Made by a program: the position numbers and the translations under genes. From NCBI GenBank assembly GCA_014058105.1, contig JACGCM010000669.1:4154001-4218000 (forward strand): 64,000 bases of DNA, in the 5' to 3' direction. Positions 41,495 to 53,400 of the stretch are shown piece by piece. How positions within the stretch are numbered: position 1 is the first letter of the stretch; the number at the start of each line of letters is the position of its first letter. The notes under the pieces were generated by a model that was given only the letters and a program-made list of their open reading frames with translations, had not been told where the DNA came from and made no database searches. Source of the stretch: Kingdonia uniflora (taxonomy: Eukaryota > Streptophyta > Magnoliopsida > Ranunculales > Circaeasteraceae).

Positions 41495-42890
41495 GATATA
41501 GCTTTCCCCAAGTTGAAACTGTAACTCTGAGTTGCAACAAGTTGAAAAACTGTAGAGGAGTAACCAAGTTTCACAATAGGAACAGTAGTTGAAGTTGCAG
41601 GAAGTGTTCTGATATTGGAAGATACAGCAGCAACATAACCGATATAAGCAACAGTAAAGGAAAGTGCTCGAGATGTGGATCACACTTTCTTTAAAAAGTA
41701 TTTCGACCTACCCCCAAGTACAGGTATTCACAGTCTAATCTCTTCCCAGGATACAATGAGTAGTAATAGATATAGTAGTCTTAGTACCAGAAGACTACGT
41801 ACAAGTGAAGTATGCACCAACGAAACTGATTTATAAAATGAGATAGATAGAGCTCAGAATGACAGGGAGAAAGAAGGGAGATGAGCAATTCTTGTTCTGA
41901 GTGTTTTTGAGTGAATATGAAAGAGGCTTTTATAGAGTTTTATATACAACGCTCTCTTAACTTTACTCTAATGTGCATAAGCTTCTAATTCAGTTATGAT
42001 TACGTGTTCCTTTGAAATAATTCCATACTAGCTGTTGGGAAGAGAACATGTACAAGACCAAGCCAAGTCAAAGTTAAACCTAAGCCCAAAGAAATGAATG
42101 GATAAGCATAGCTCAAAGGGCCCCAGGGCTTCCAAAGCTAATTGCCTAAACCATACCCGATCCGACCTGGCCCACCGGACAGCCCGAGAGAGGTCTGAGT
42201 ATTTTAAGGGTATAAAAGCCCTCCTACGCACTCACGTACATATACACTCACTTTTAACCACATGTACATACATATCATTATTAGCAAAACTATTTTATGT
42301 TATTTTAGTCCTGCATTGGTTATTCACAGAAGTAGTTTACTATCTCTCTCCTATATATAGAAAGTATGATGTAACCTAATAATATTTTTAGTCTATTATT
42401 TGAGTTATAGAGTCACATGGCTTTCATAATTAAAAGGGGTTTATGAAAATGAGTTCTATGAAAATGAGTAAAATGTCAAGGGGTCAAACCCACATGGGGT
42501 AATCATTTTATTCTTTAAGTTTTGAAAATCCAGCATAACTTAACCCTCATAAATCGTAACTATGAGTGTCACCCATTGCTGGAGATAAGGACTATATCTT
42601 GTTTATTTGATTGGGAAAGATTGGGGAAGAGAGAAAGATAGAAAGAGATAAATGAAGAATAAGAAGATGAAGATGGGGTTAGGGAGATGAAGAAGAAGGT
42701 GATGGACGGATGGGCATTTTTTTTTTACATCTTTGGTTTTTAGCTAAGCCTATTGTAAAAGACGCCCAATGGTTGGTTGATAAGTACTACCATCACTGAT
42801 GTGGCTCATGAGCCATAACTACTTAGGAATAGTTCCATCTCAAAGCCGACTGGGTAAGCCGCAACTGTATGGCATTATCGTCATGCCCCC
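41495..42890. other. Unassigned DNA right of the CACTA terminus
   Basis: On the minus strand 41497-41680 one frame reads SRALSFTVAYIGYVAAVSSN, then VPIVKLGYSSTVFQL: protein-like but not recognised, with a stop just upstream. At 42033-42400 the sequence resembles a retroelement LTR: it starts TGTTGGGAAGAG, has GGGTATAAAAGCC at about 42209 and a C/A-rich leader. I found no partner or internal domain, so I do not call it. The rest is A+T-rich. Confidence 0.35.
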
Positions 42891-43571
42891 CTAAAGGTTG
42901 TTAATTACAACTCTACCACTAACATAAGATTGCCTTTAAGTTTTTCTCATCTCTACACATCTGGCCCCTTACACCATTTGTCAGATAAGCCATGTAGTTT
43001 TGAAAGCATGTCAAGTGCGATGAAAACTCATGTGGCATGAAGAAAGACACATTTTTGTGCTTTTGCACTCCTATCGGGTTGTGCGAAACTAGTTATTGTG
43101 GGGCAAAACTTAAAAAAGAATGATTTTGCGCACGATGGGAATGAGTACAGTGTATTATCTACGATTTCAGGCAAGTAATTTATTATCTACCATATTTCCA
43201 AAATGTTTGGGAAAATGTTTGCCCCAAACATTTTTATTCTTTTCACGGATCGATTACTTGGATGGAAATGAGTAGAATGTATGGTTAGAGCAAAACACAA
43301 AGGGAAAATTGATGATCCCCCTCAATCTGAGCCATTCTTTTCCCAACTCAGATATGTGACGGAATTTGAGTTTGTGTTGTTCTAACCAAACACAAAGAAC
43401 ACCCGCAACGTTGAGTTGATCCTAAATATGCATTTCTACTATGGGACTAAGGCTTTACCAAGTGAGCCTACAATTTGGCTCCGTTTAGCTTTAAACTCTA
43501 TATGTCTTTACCAAATTTATTCAATAAGGTTTTGGTGCAAAGGTAAATGTTGAACATGTTTGGCCATGAAG
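42891..43571. repeat. ~680-bp direct duplication, copy 1
   Basis: Starts CTAAAGGTTGTTAATTACAA and ends near GTTTGGCCATGA. Copy 2 begins 736 bp downstream. The copies share long blocks (for example CATGAAGAAAGACACATTTT) with scattered substitutions and short indels. No gene seen in either. Confidence 0.9.
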
Positions 43572-43626
43572 GAAAATTTTCAATCGTTACATGTTCATCC
43601 TTAAATGTAGAGAAAATTTGAGAACC

Positions 43627-44308
43627 CTAAAGGTTGTTAATTACGACTCTACCACTAACATGAGATTGCCTTTAAGTTTTTCTCATCTCTGCACATCTAA
43701 CCCCTTACATCATTTGTCAGATAAGTCATGTAGTCTAGAAGGCACATCAAGTGTGATATCAACTCATGTGGCATGAAGAAAGACACATTTTTGTGCTTTT
43801 GCACTCCTATCGGGTTGTGCAAAGCTGGTTATTGGGGGCAAAAACTTAAAAACGAATTATTTTGCACATGATGGGAATGAGTACAATGTTTGTCCTAACA
43901 AACATTATCTACAATTTCAGGCAAATAATTTATTATTTACCATATTTCAAAAATGCTTGTCCCAATAAACATTTTCATTTTTTTTATGGATCGATTGCTT
44001 GGATGGCAATGAGTAGAATGTATGGTTAGAGCAGAACACAAATGGAAATTTAATGAGCCCCCTCAATCCGAGCCATTCTTTCCCAACTCAATTATGTGAC
44101 AGAATTTGAGTTTGTACTGCTCTAACCAAACAGAAAGAACACCCGCAACATTTAGTCAATCCTAAATATGCATTTCTGCAATTGAACTAAGGCTTTACCA
44201 AGTGAGCCTACAATTCAGCTCTGTTTAGCTTTAAACTCTATATGTTATTACCGAATTTGTTCATTAAGGTTTTGGTGCAAAAGTAAAGGTTTAACATGTT
44301 TGGCCATA
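43627..44308. repeat. ~680-bp direct duplication, copy 2
   Basis: Starts CTAAAGGTTGTTAATTACGA and ends near GTTTGGCCATAT. About 55 bp of unrelated sequence separates it from copy 1. Confidence 0.9.
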
Positions 44309-46074
44309 TTTACCGAAACTAGCCTTACCCTCATTTTGGCCTAATCGGCCATTCAAACCCTATTGACTTAGATTGACAAATTTCAAATTTAAAAAAGTAT
44401 ATTTTTTTGCATCGAGATGCATACCAAACATGGAAGGTGGAACAAGCCCTATTGATTCAGATTGACTAATATCAAATTAAAAAAACCTAAGTATATTTTT
44501 GTGCACCGATATACGTACGAAACATGGGAGGTGGTAAGAATCAACTTCCCAAATTTGAGGCAATCTAAACTTTACCTATAATCTTAAAAATAATATTCAT
44601 TTTGATTTTCCTAGAAAATGTTCATGCTAGGGCTAAATGATGAATTGTAGACAAAAATGTGGGGGGCTAAAGCTAAGGGAGGGGATTCAAGGACCCTAAG
44701 AGAATTGACCCTAACCATACCATAAAGGAGAGCCACTTATCTATATGAGATGAGTGGCTAAAAAAAATTGAGTTTTTTGTATTTCACTAATGAGGTGTAT
44801 ATTCTCTAATGAGTTAAATTTCCATTACTGACGTGGCTCCTCTGATCTGAGGGACCCAACTGTTTTGAGTTATAGGCGCATTCCCCCAAATTCTTTCTCA
44901 CTCTCTCTGACAAACCAAACTCTCTCTCTCTATCTTTCTCTGACGAACTGAACTTTCTCCCTTTCTCTCACTCTATCTTTCTCTCACCAAAAAACAAAGA
45001 TTTTGAAATTTAGCAGAGAGAAGGAATCATAGGAGTTGCGATTCTTCTTTATGATCAAAGTGTAAAATTTGGGGGTGGAAGGAATTTGGGTTGGAAGGAG
45101 TTGCAATTTGAAGTTCATAGGAGTTGCGATTGGTGGCCATGAGACCATAGAAAGTGCAAGGAACCACTTGGGTAAACATAAACCTCCATTAAATTTTTAT
45201 TTTGTGGTTAGGGTTTATTTTCCTTTGTTGGAGGAGTAATTTTTTATGGCTAGGGTTTGTGTACTTTGTGTTTCATGAAATTTGTTAGAGTAATTTACCC
45301 AAATTTGTTGAAAGGGATAGTTAGAGTTGGTGTGTTGTTTGAATATAGGGATACTTTGAAGGATTTGTGTTTGTTTTATGCCATTCCTGCATAAGTTGCT
45401 CGCACTTTTTATAAAAAATTTTTTTTACTAAAATACTTTGTTAGGGAATCTGAAATGTATTGTGTTTTTATGGCATGTGATGTTGGGGGAACATGATGTT
45501 TCCCACATATCAGACCCCCAGAAATTGCAGAGATAACTCCCCTAGAGTATATATTGCACCTCATGTTACATATCATGAATTTTTACTGCAGTGAATCCCA
45601 GATGTTATATTGTCGATGAGTATAGATTAGTCAACAATATTTGGTGTAGTTGTTTTGTAAAGTACTTAATCCTTTACTAGATTTCAGTGTATCATGAAGT
45701 AGTTAATCTCCTATGTTAAGCTCTATGTTGTTCAGAAAAAATAAATTCTATTATATCCTAAAGTAGGTAATCCCATATGTCATGCTATAAGTTCAGAAAT
45801 AGTAGATTCCAGTATAAAATATTTTATTCTATCAAGCACATGTCATGGTTGACAATACTGATAATGGTGTAAATGTTCAATTCTTACACTTTAGTACTAT
45901 GTTGACAATATTTGCTTCATCTTTTTCTTACCTATGAATTTTGTGATTATATTTTTAGTGATAAGAAATGGACGGGAAGTTATCACAAACAACATCAATT
46001 ATAAAGAAGCGCGAGTCAGATTGACAAGATCTAGGACTCGCTAACTTCAACAAAGTTACAAAAGAAGGAAGAAC
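44309..46074 (+). promoter_or_regulatory. Probable upstream region of the PMD gene
   Basis: A CT-rich block (44887-44985, CTCTCTCTCT runs) like plant 5' leaders is followed by A+T-rich DNA that could be leader exons and introns. An ATG at 45969 (MDGKLSQTTSIIKKRESD) gives only 18 codons before a stop. No independent gene seen. Confidence 0.4.
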
Positions 46075-46430
46075 ATGAATGAAGGAATAAAAACTCATAA
46101 AGAACCACAAATTGAATGGTTTGGAGATGATTGTGTAGAAACTACAGATGTAGACTTAAATGATAAATCTACCATACAAAGGAATGATTTGGGGTTTGGA
46201 TCTGCCCCAGAGGCTTTGGGAGTTCAACCAACTGATGGTGACCCTATGAATGAGGGCAATGTTGACGCACCTCCAACGGCTGATCTACCACAAACCGAGG
46301 TGTCCCAAAACCAGAAAGAAACCGCATCTCCCATTGACGATACTTACCCACCTAATAGAAGTTTTCTATTGAGTTTCAAATTCTACCAGGCGAGATCTAT
46401 TAACCTTGGCGAGATAAAGAAGTTGTAATC
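46075..46430 (+). pseudogene. PMD gene, N-terminal exon
   Basis: A 117-codon frame, acidic and Pro-rich, ends DDTYPPNRSFLLSFKFYQAR, SINLGEIKKL. The SFLLSFKFYQARSI segment matches the start of the plant mobile domain (PF10536, MAIN/MAIL family), where a P-x-D-x-SLLLSFxxHxAxxIW pattern precedes the rest of the domain. That continuation is found 13.4 kb away, after element C, at 59890. Proteins of this family act in genome maintenance and silencing when host-encoded, and related domains occur in transposons; which applies here is unknown. Confidence 0.6.
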
Positions 46431-46539
46431 AAAAGAAATTTAATCCTTGTCCTCTTTTTTTGAGTAGGTTGTATTATTTCTTTTACTATATTTGCATAAG
46501 ATTTAATGTTATTCTTCAATATTTTTATATAAAAGCCTG

Positions 46540-46544
46540 GCTGT
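46540..46544. repeat. Element C target-site duplication, left copy
   Basis: GCTGT; the right copy at 59881-59885 is GTTGT. Four of five match. The call depends on taking the left LTR start as TAAAGGGGCC, a mutated TGTAGGGG. Confidence 0.5.
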
Positions 46545-47269
46545 TAAAGGGGCCTAACTTCATTTAGAGGTGAAGTTGGTCCTTACAACGTGAATCAATC
46601 TTCTATCAAAGGGATACCAGTGATTGGTCTAAAGTAAGAACTAACTAAAGACAAATACTTACGTAGAGGCCCGAATGTGACTCTCTACGACCTCTGATGA
46701 GGATTTTTAAGAAAAATTATATTACTGAAGAGTAATTAGAGGGTTCGAATATAGAGTATACTGGGAGGTCGAAGGTAAAAATGTAAGGGGCTGGAGATGA
46801 TTTTTCTAACCTCCACTTGGTTTCCCCTCCCCTCTATTTATAGAGTCATAGGAAGCTGAGTCACCAAGTGTGGGTCAGGATTACATGATTACTGTCAGGA
46901 AATCCTGACGAGATATGGACGCCGGCCATGTCTGCACCGTTACTATGAAAGCTGTCTGACGTGTCTCTGTACTTCGGCACTGTGGAGCAGTGGTCGGCCT
47001 GTTACTGTAGCTGTAAAGGCCAATCATTTTGACAGCTTGTCTGGTGAGCTGGTTAGCTGTCTTGTCACACTTAGGCCATGTGTAGATATGGTCGAAGAAT
47101 GTCTATTGCGATGTGTTAGTCCATCCTCGAGGCTTTGTCTGGCATCGAAGCTTCGTCTTCAGGGGATCTCTAGGATATATGTTTTAGGATTGAGTAGGCT
47201 TCGATACCTTTAAGTAGGCTGTGAAGTGGGCTTCGACTATTTGTTGAAGGCTACGAGTAGGCAACTATA
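46545..47269 (-). repeat. Element C 3' LTR
   Basis: 725 bp; plus-strand limits TAAAGGGGCCTAAC and GTAGGCAACTATA. The terminal TG is mutated. Clearly collinear with 59155-59880, with differences at roughly one base in fifteen to twenty by eye. Confidence 0.92.
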
Positions 47270-47281
47270 TTCACCCCCTCT
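47270..47281 (-). other. Element C polypurine tract
   Basis: AGAGGGGGTGAA on the minus strand, identical to B. Confidence 0.75.
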
Positions 47282-47522
47282 CAACGAAGGTCTCGAAGCC
47301 AGTTGGAGAGGTGTTCGCTGAGAAAACTGCTCAGTCTTGGAATATGAGCGATTTGACTGTTGGTTTTCGGGTAGGTAATAAAAGAGGGTAATTAAGAGGT
47401 GTAGGTGGTTATAGGGTAATAAATGAAGTGAAGGCTATAAGTATGGGTTATTGTATGGGGATGTTGTATCCTCTTCCATTTGCAGTAGTCTTCTGCTCTT
47501 TCTCCCGATTCAGAACAGTTGA

Positions 47523-47828
47523 ATGGATACCACGCCAAACATGCATTACCAGAAGAGGATGGGGTTCGCCCGCGATCGTCGTGTGGGGCGAAAGATGGTG
47601 GAACTGCATATGAAGTTTTTTGGGCAACATGTTCTGAACTAAGACATGCCTGACCTTGTAGAAGCAGGACCTAATAAGTTTATCAATGGTGATCCTTATG
47701 CCTATTTGTGCGAACAGCAGAGGTTTTATTGTACGACTGCTGCGAGGAGCTATCTCTTCCTGATGGCTTTGGCTAAAAGTCTTGCTTGTGCGGAAGAGAT
47801 CATCGAGGAGCAAAACGCAGCAAAATGA
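47523..47828 (+). pseudogene. Element C antisense gene I
   Basis: ATG at 47523 (MDTTPNMHYQKRMGFARDRR) to TGA at 47828, 102 codons with a single internal stop: HMKFFGQHVLN, stop, DMPDLVEAGPNKFINGDPYA, YLCEQQRFYCTTAARSYLFL, MALAKSLACAEEIIEEQN. It is the most complete gene I in the window. A TATA-like CTATAAGTA lies 80 bp upstream. The conserved KFFGxxxLxxDMPDL core is shared with gene II and with the other elements. No known family recognised; the C-terminus is an amphipathic helix. Confidence 0.68.
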
Positions 47829-48358
47829 GTTGGACCTTCTGGAAGTAGGGCTACTGGTTGGTGTGGTGAATTTTTGTATCTTTGTATGTCTTTGTTTTTT
47901 TGTGGGGGGTTTTTTGCTTGGGGTGGTAGTAGAAATGTAATCAGTTTGATTGATCGGATATTTGGAATGGAAATAATATTTTTTGTACACTTGTATTACT
48001 GTGTCTAATTGGTAATGTAGATGAATATAGACAAATACTCTTGCGAGGGTTATAATGATAGGCTCGAAGGTAATGGTGATCGAAGGTTATAATGATCTGA
48101 GTTATGATAATCTGAAGGAATTATGGTCAAAGGTATGATGAAATACTGTTGTAATGATCGATGGTTATAATGGCCGAATGCTCGATGTAGGTGGTATGCT
48201 CGACTAGAAGTTCTCGGGGATGAAGTTTGAATGCAGGTACCGACGAATCAGTTACGTCTAGGAAGTTGGAAAGGTTGTTTGTTGACTTTTCGAGGTGGGA
48301 AATTGAAGGTTGCCATTAATTCGGTTAGGGAAGAGGGAAAGTTGTAGTGGGCTTGTGG

Positions 48359-48368
48359 GTATAAAAGG
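48359..48368 (+). promoter_or_regulatory. TATA-like box of C antisense gene II
   Basis: GTATAAAAGG, 77 bp before the ATG at 48445. Confidence 0.6.
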
Positions 48369-48444
48369 GGGCAGGGTGGAGGGGATTTCTTCATCTGCCT
48401 TGCAAAATTCTCCTCATCTATCTCTTTAATTTGTTTTGATCAAC

Positions 48445-48741
48445 ATGGTTGAAAACGTACCCGTTCCAGAAAATTAAGCTGCTTTGAGGGCCAGGAAAAT
48501 CCAAGAGGCCTTGCTGGGTCTTCAACGTAGGTTTGGTATAGAGGAAGATATTGATGCTGAAATGCCTAACCTTTTTAAGGTGGAAGCCGGGGCGCCAATC
48601 CTTGGCATGCTCTTCGTATACTGGTGGGGAATAGTGTAGATGATGGGGCCATTTCTAGGCCATCGGCTGTCTTTTCTCAAAGGCTTTATAGAGGATATAG
48701 TTGACCAAGAGGATAAAGATTTTGTGGCTGTGGCCGAATAG
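48445..48741 (+). pseudogene. Element C antisense gene II
   Basis: ATG at 48445 opens MVENVPVPEN, a stop, AALRARKIQEALLGLQRRFG, IEEDIDAEMPNLFKVEAGAP, ILGMLFVYWWGIV, a stop, then MMGPFLGHRLSFLKGFIEDI and VDQEDKDFVAVAE-stop at about 48741. The core (DAEMPNLFKVEAGAPILGM) aligns with gene I of B (DWDIPDLVEVEPGEPIYGH), confirming that the two genes are paralogues. Function unknown. Confidence 0.65.
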
Positions 48742-50003
48742 AAGAATCCCACTGATAAATAGGGTCCTCTGTTTGATGTTGTCTTGTTGTTGCTTTCCCT
48801 TGCTCTATTTCTTTTCAGTTTTCTTTGTATAAGGCGTGTAATATCTTCTGTCTTTTCTAAATGAGAGTGGTATCTTAAAATAACTTGTTTTGTCGTATTG
48901 TGAGTAGTAGTACTATAATCTAAATTGTATCTTGAGTTGTTGAATTGATAGTATAATTTTCAAAATGTACTGTTTGCGTTGTTTGAAGATAAAAATGAAT
49001 TTGTCGAAGCAAAAGGTACAGTATGTCAAAGTTGAAAACATTACCTGTAAGCATGAATTGTCGAAATGTATGATTTTGTTCAGTCGAAGGTTCAAAGTTA
49101 TATGTTTAAGGAAAGAAAAAAAGGTATTTTATTGAAATAAGGGTAGTACGAGGTTGTGAATTGAAGGATGTGTTATATGTCGAAGGTTAATATATTAGGT
49201 AAATGAATTAGAGCCAACTGTTGAGGATTCTTCAAGACGCAGAAAAGTTGAGTGCTCGAGTTCGGGAGTGCGTCAAAGGTTATGCTTAATTTGACTGGCT
49301 GGTCTGACAATCCAGACGACTGGTCTGTCAGAATGGTACGTTCGTCTGGGGAAGTGTGCCAGAAAGTAATGATGATGTTTTACTCGTGTTACGGAAAAGG
49401 TTATGATGTAACTATTTGGATTTGATTATTTAGTTTCGAGTGGGGGAAAAGACGGTTTGAGAAGCTTCGGCTTTTGCAAGCAGTTTTGAGTGAGTGTGCT
49501 ATTCGCACATGGGAGCTACGAGTGGTACGTTGGTCAAAACATATTGTAGCCAAAAAGCCAGAGTAGTGGGGTCGTGGTAATGAAAGTGGTTAGAAAGTCG
49601 AGGCAGTTTTTGGTTTTTTCGAATGATATATAAGAGTGTGAGGAGAAGATAACGTATACCATTTCGAACTAGGGAGTAGTTATTGCATTTGTTGTATTGA
49701 TCTTGCTGATTCGAGGGTTACATATCTCAGGTGAGCCACTTGATCTCTGCTAACTTTACTTTTTTCTCTTCTTTTGAGAGTGTTGGTAAGATATTCTGGG
49801 TTTGAGGTTATTTTCGAGAGTAAGGAGACTTGATGGATCTGGGTTTTGACCCATTCTGGGGTTTAAGGTGTTTTGGAAGAGGTATAGGGTTTGAGATCAA
49901 AGATTTGATAAATTTTTGGAGGGGGTAGATGGGATAGGGCTTATGGACACGGAATTGTAAAGTTTATCGATCTAATTGCGTGCCTCTTCATCTTTAGGCT
50001 AAA
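48742..50003 (+). promoter_or_regulatory. Spacer, promoter and leader intron of C antisense gene III
   Basis: No gene. TATA-like GATATATAAG at 49625-49634; possible leader donor CAG/GTGAGCC near 49730; acceptor CATCTTTAG at 49997, seven bases before the ATG. The same order and spacing are seen in B (28685-29131). Confidence 0.5.
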
Positions 50004-52179
50004 ATGCATAACCCTCAAGCTTCGAGACGGAGACTGATAGATGAAGAGATCGAAGAATTCGAAGCTAGTATTTCTGATCGAGTCCCAATGAATGAGGGTA
50101 GCGATGTAGAAGTGTTAGATGTTATAACCGAATCCCCATTATCTATGGTTCTACCGGTTGAGAAGTTTCCGGTTATGAGACGTCGAAGGACGATAGTGAC
50201 CAAAGATAGTGGGGAGGAGGAAATAGTATGGGGGGGGGGGGAAGGGTGATGTAGGGCCTTTGGGTGGTGGAGAGGGAGATAGGGTACAGAACGACGATAG
50301 TGGGGATTCGACTGAGTTGGATAGTGTCGAAGGTGCCGTTTTGGCTAAAGATAGGATTAGGTTAGATCGGTTAGCTGCAAATTAGAACTGTCGAAGGTGT
50401 GTGTGTATCTGAGTAATACGGGGGTGGGATTGACCTTTAAATCGGAGCCTGGGGAAGGGATTATGGATTATAGAGGCCAAATTTGATTGGGAATGGAGCT
50501 ACCACTTCGAAGGCTGGTGAAAGAGGTACTGAATTTTTGGAGGGTGGCACCGGTGCAAATGAACGGGAATTTTTATAAGATGATGAGGGTTATAGAGGGG
50601 ATGAATGTAAAATTGGCTAGTGAGGGTCAAAGTTTGATTAAGTGGTTTAACATTATTACCTTTTACTCAAAGAAGGCGAGTCAGAATTCGGGAGCCTATC
50701 ACATCCAATGTCACCCAGAGAAGCCTTGGTTCTTTGATCTGTGCTTGACAGGTCGAGGGTGGAGCAAAGATTTATTGATAGTAAGGGGTAACTACGAGAA
50801 TATAGACGAGGATAACCCTTATAAATTGCATCATAGGGTATATAATGAAAATAACTTTACTGTGGAAGGGTTATTCTTGATGTGTATCTGGAATAGGTGA
50901 TAACTGTTTTCTTATTTTGTTTTACAGGTTCGAAGAGTTTGTCTTGGGATAATCTGGAAAATTATATTGATACTCTGCTCGAAGCTAGTAAAGACTTGGT
51001 AAATTCTGTGTTTGACAATTTCAAAATCAAAAGGCAAAGGAGGAAGAAGGCGGATTCCCTACAACGAGACGTACCAGCTACGCCAAAGCTACCAAAGAGA
51101 AAGGAGGTGAAGGTGTTTCAAAGGGGCAAAAAGAAATGGGAGGGAAAGAGTTGCCAAGGAACTACCACTTTGTACCGAGATCGCGGAGGGGTTTGAAGTA
51201 ACTAGTACCAGTGCCCAAAGTGGCTGGCGATACTTCGAGATTGGGGTCAAGGATGGTAACAACTCAAACTGAGAAGGGGAAGGGTCCGGTGGCTCCCAAA
51301 GCCCCGAAGGTGCAGCAATCGAAGGTTGGCCAACGCAAGAGGCGTAGGGCACTGGGGGAGGATGATACACTAGAGGAGGATGAAAAGATGATGGAGGCTG
51401 AGCGCCAGGAGCAGGTTATGGCCAAGCAGGCTTCGATGGTCGAGCTCTGGGAAGACGACCCAGACGAGGCTTCGAAGGAAATAAAGAAGCGCATGTTTCA
51501 AGTAACTATATATGACTTTCTATTGTGATACTCTGAGATTGCTTTTAAATTCTTCTAGCTTCAAGGTGCACTGGATGCTTGAATATTTTAGCAGATGGAT
51601 GCTTGGGTGCAAACTTACAATAAGGTAATGAAGTCAGTAAAAGAAAAATTCCAACAAGCAAAGGAAAATTTGAATCTTTCTCGGGGGACTGAGGCATCTT
51701 TAGTGTCCAAAGTCAGGAAGTTGAAGCAAGATCCGGGGGTGCTTAATGACTCTTATGATGAGAGGCTCGAGCTGCAGCGGCCGAGGTTAGAGTGAAAGTG
51801 GTCTGCAAAGCTTACGACATCTGAGAGAGAGAAAGCAGAACAGAAGGTGAATTTCCAGCAGCAGTATGATGGTCAATATAAGGAGAATGTTAGGTTGAAA
51901 AGCTTAATTGATTATAAGGGATATAACCCCAATACATTGCAACCTTACCTTGTGTCTCCAGAACTTGTTGAAGGGGATGAGCTGCTGATGAAGGGAGGAG
52001 AGGTGAACATTGTTGATGGGGAAGTTGGAAGTACTGGGGGTGGTGTGGAGACTTCTCTTCTTGTAGCGCCCAGTATTGGAACTGTTTATGGTTCGGCTGT
52101 CAAAGGTTCGAATGAGGCCGCTGAGGGTGTTAGTGCTGGGGCGTCTATGGATCAAGAAGGTGTAACCGCGTCGGTGTGA
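50004..52179 (+). pseudogene. Element C antisense gene III: PF04195-like region, basic stretch, coiled coil
   Basis: ATG at 50004 opens MHNPQASRRRLIDEEIEEFE. A run of about 12 Gs at 50230-50241 shifts the frame. The PF04195-like region (50487-50870) reads RLVKEVLNFWRVAPVQMNGN, FYKMMRVIEGMNVKLASEGQ, HIQCHPEKPWFFDLCLTGRG and WSKDLLIVRGNYENIDEDNP. After an intron (acceptor TTTTACAG at about 50928) come LSWDNLENYIDTLLEASKDL and a basic stretch (KIKRQRRKKADS, PKLPKRKEVK). Then an acidic/basic exon ends KKRMFQ/GTAACT (51499), acceptor TTTTAGCAG, and a coiled coil from MDAWVQTYNKVMKSVKEKFQ (51595) to a Gly/Ser/Val-rich tail ending GVTASV-stop at 52179. Only about three lesions; the best preserved gene III here. 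Confidence 0.75.
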
Positions 52180-52744
52180 GGTATTTGGAGTTGGGGTTTC
52201 ATGTCTTCTTCGGCTGATGTGATGCTGAGTTGTAATACGTTAAAATATGCTGCTGTTTTTTTTTTTTTTTGTTCCCATAACTTGGTAGGTTTCTTGTACT
52301 TTTGTTATCTGTTGAACTACTAAAGTTGATGCTGAACATATTGATGCGTATTTTCTGAAGTAAATTTTGCTTATACTGATTCTGAACATACTGATTTTGA
52401 ACTTCTGATTTGATGTCAGATTTTTTGATTGATTGTGTTATCTTGCTCTGACCTTAAATTTTTGGAATTTGGAAGCGCATTCTATTGATTTTTCTTGCTT
52501 TGAACTGTTGATGATTGATCCTTGAATTGTACTGCCGCTGTTCCTCTGATGGGAAATATGTGGACTGTTCTTTATATTTTATAGAATTGTAGATTGTATT
52601 TGCGTATACTGTTGCTGTTTGAATGACTGTAGTGTGATCAAACCCTGAAGAATGTCGAAGATATGTTGATCGAAATTTATATGTTTTGCTGGACATCGAA
52701 GGCTGAAGCTACATCGATGTTGAAAAAAAAAATTGAAAAATTTT
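52180..52744. other. Downstream of C antisense gene III
   Basis: T-rich DNA with a 15-base T run near 52257, no coding signal; probably the 3' untranslated region of gene III before the tandem array. Confidence 0.5.
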
Positions 52745-53400
52745 CTGGTCACCTCCGAGTATCAGACGGGCCAAGGGGAATTGATACCTAGAGGAAACCC
52801 AAAAATTTATTGAACTTTGATGGCCTAAGCCACAACGAAGAAATATTTAATCACCTCCAGCGCATTCCCGAGGGTCCGGTTTCGACCATTCGTGCCCCTC
52901 GTGTTTGCTTGAATGTTGGAAACTTGAGCAGTTCAAGGTCGCCCCCAAGTATTAGTCGGGGTGAGGGTGGACATGATACTTAGGGTAAACCAAGAAAAGG
53001 ACTGAACTTTGATGGTTTCAGAGCCTGGTCGAAGCATATCTGATTGCCTCCAATACATCCCCAAGGGTCCGGCCATTCGACCATCCATGCCCCTCGAGTT
53101 TGCTTGAAATTGGAGACTTGGGCATTTCAAGGTCGCCCCCAAGTATCAGTAGGGGTGAAGGGTTGACGTGATACTTAGAAAAAACCATGAAATGGACTGG
53201 ATTTCGAAGGCCTTAGCCACAGCGAAACATATCTGATCGCCATCAATGCATTCCTGAGGGTCCAGTCTTTTGACCATCCTTGCCCCTCGAGTTTGCTCAA
53301 AATTGGGAGTTTGAAATTTTTTGAGATTACCCTCAAGTACCAGTCGGGTTGAAGATTGACATGATACCTAAGTTAAACCCAAAAAATTGAAATAAATAGG
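52745..53400. repeat. Tandem array of ~194-bp units in element C
   Basis: The landmark AGGGTCCGG (AGGGTCCAG in the last unit) recurs at about 52871, 53064 and 53257, with CAAGGTCGCCCCCAAGTAT in each unit; about three and a half units, homologous to B's array. Confidence 0.9.

Noticed and set aside
41471..41683. Cys-rich 70-codon minus ORF
   Set aside because: Another frame over the same bases looks more protein-like (SRALSFTVAYIGYVAAV), and the ORF start runs into the CACTA terminus; neither is recognisable.
42033..42400. Solo LTR starting TGTTGGGAAGAG with a TATAAAAG box
   Set aside because: No second copy, no defined right end and no target duplication; left as unassigned.
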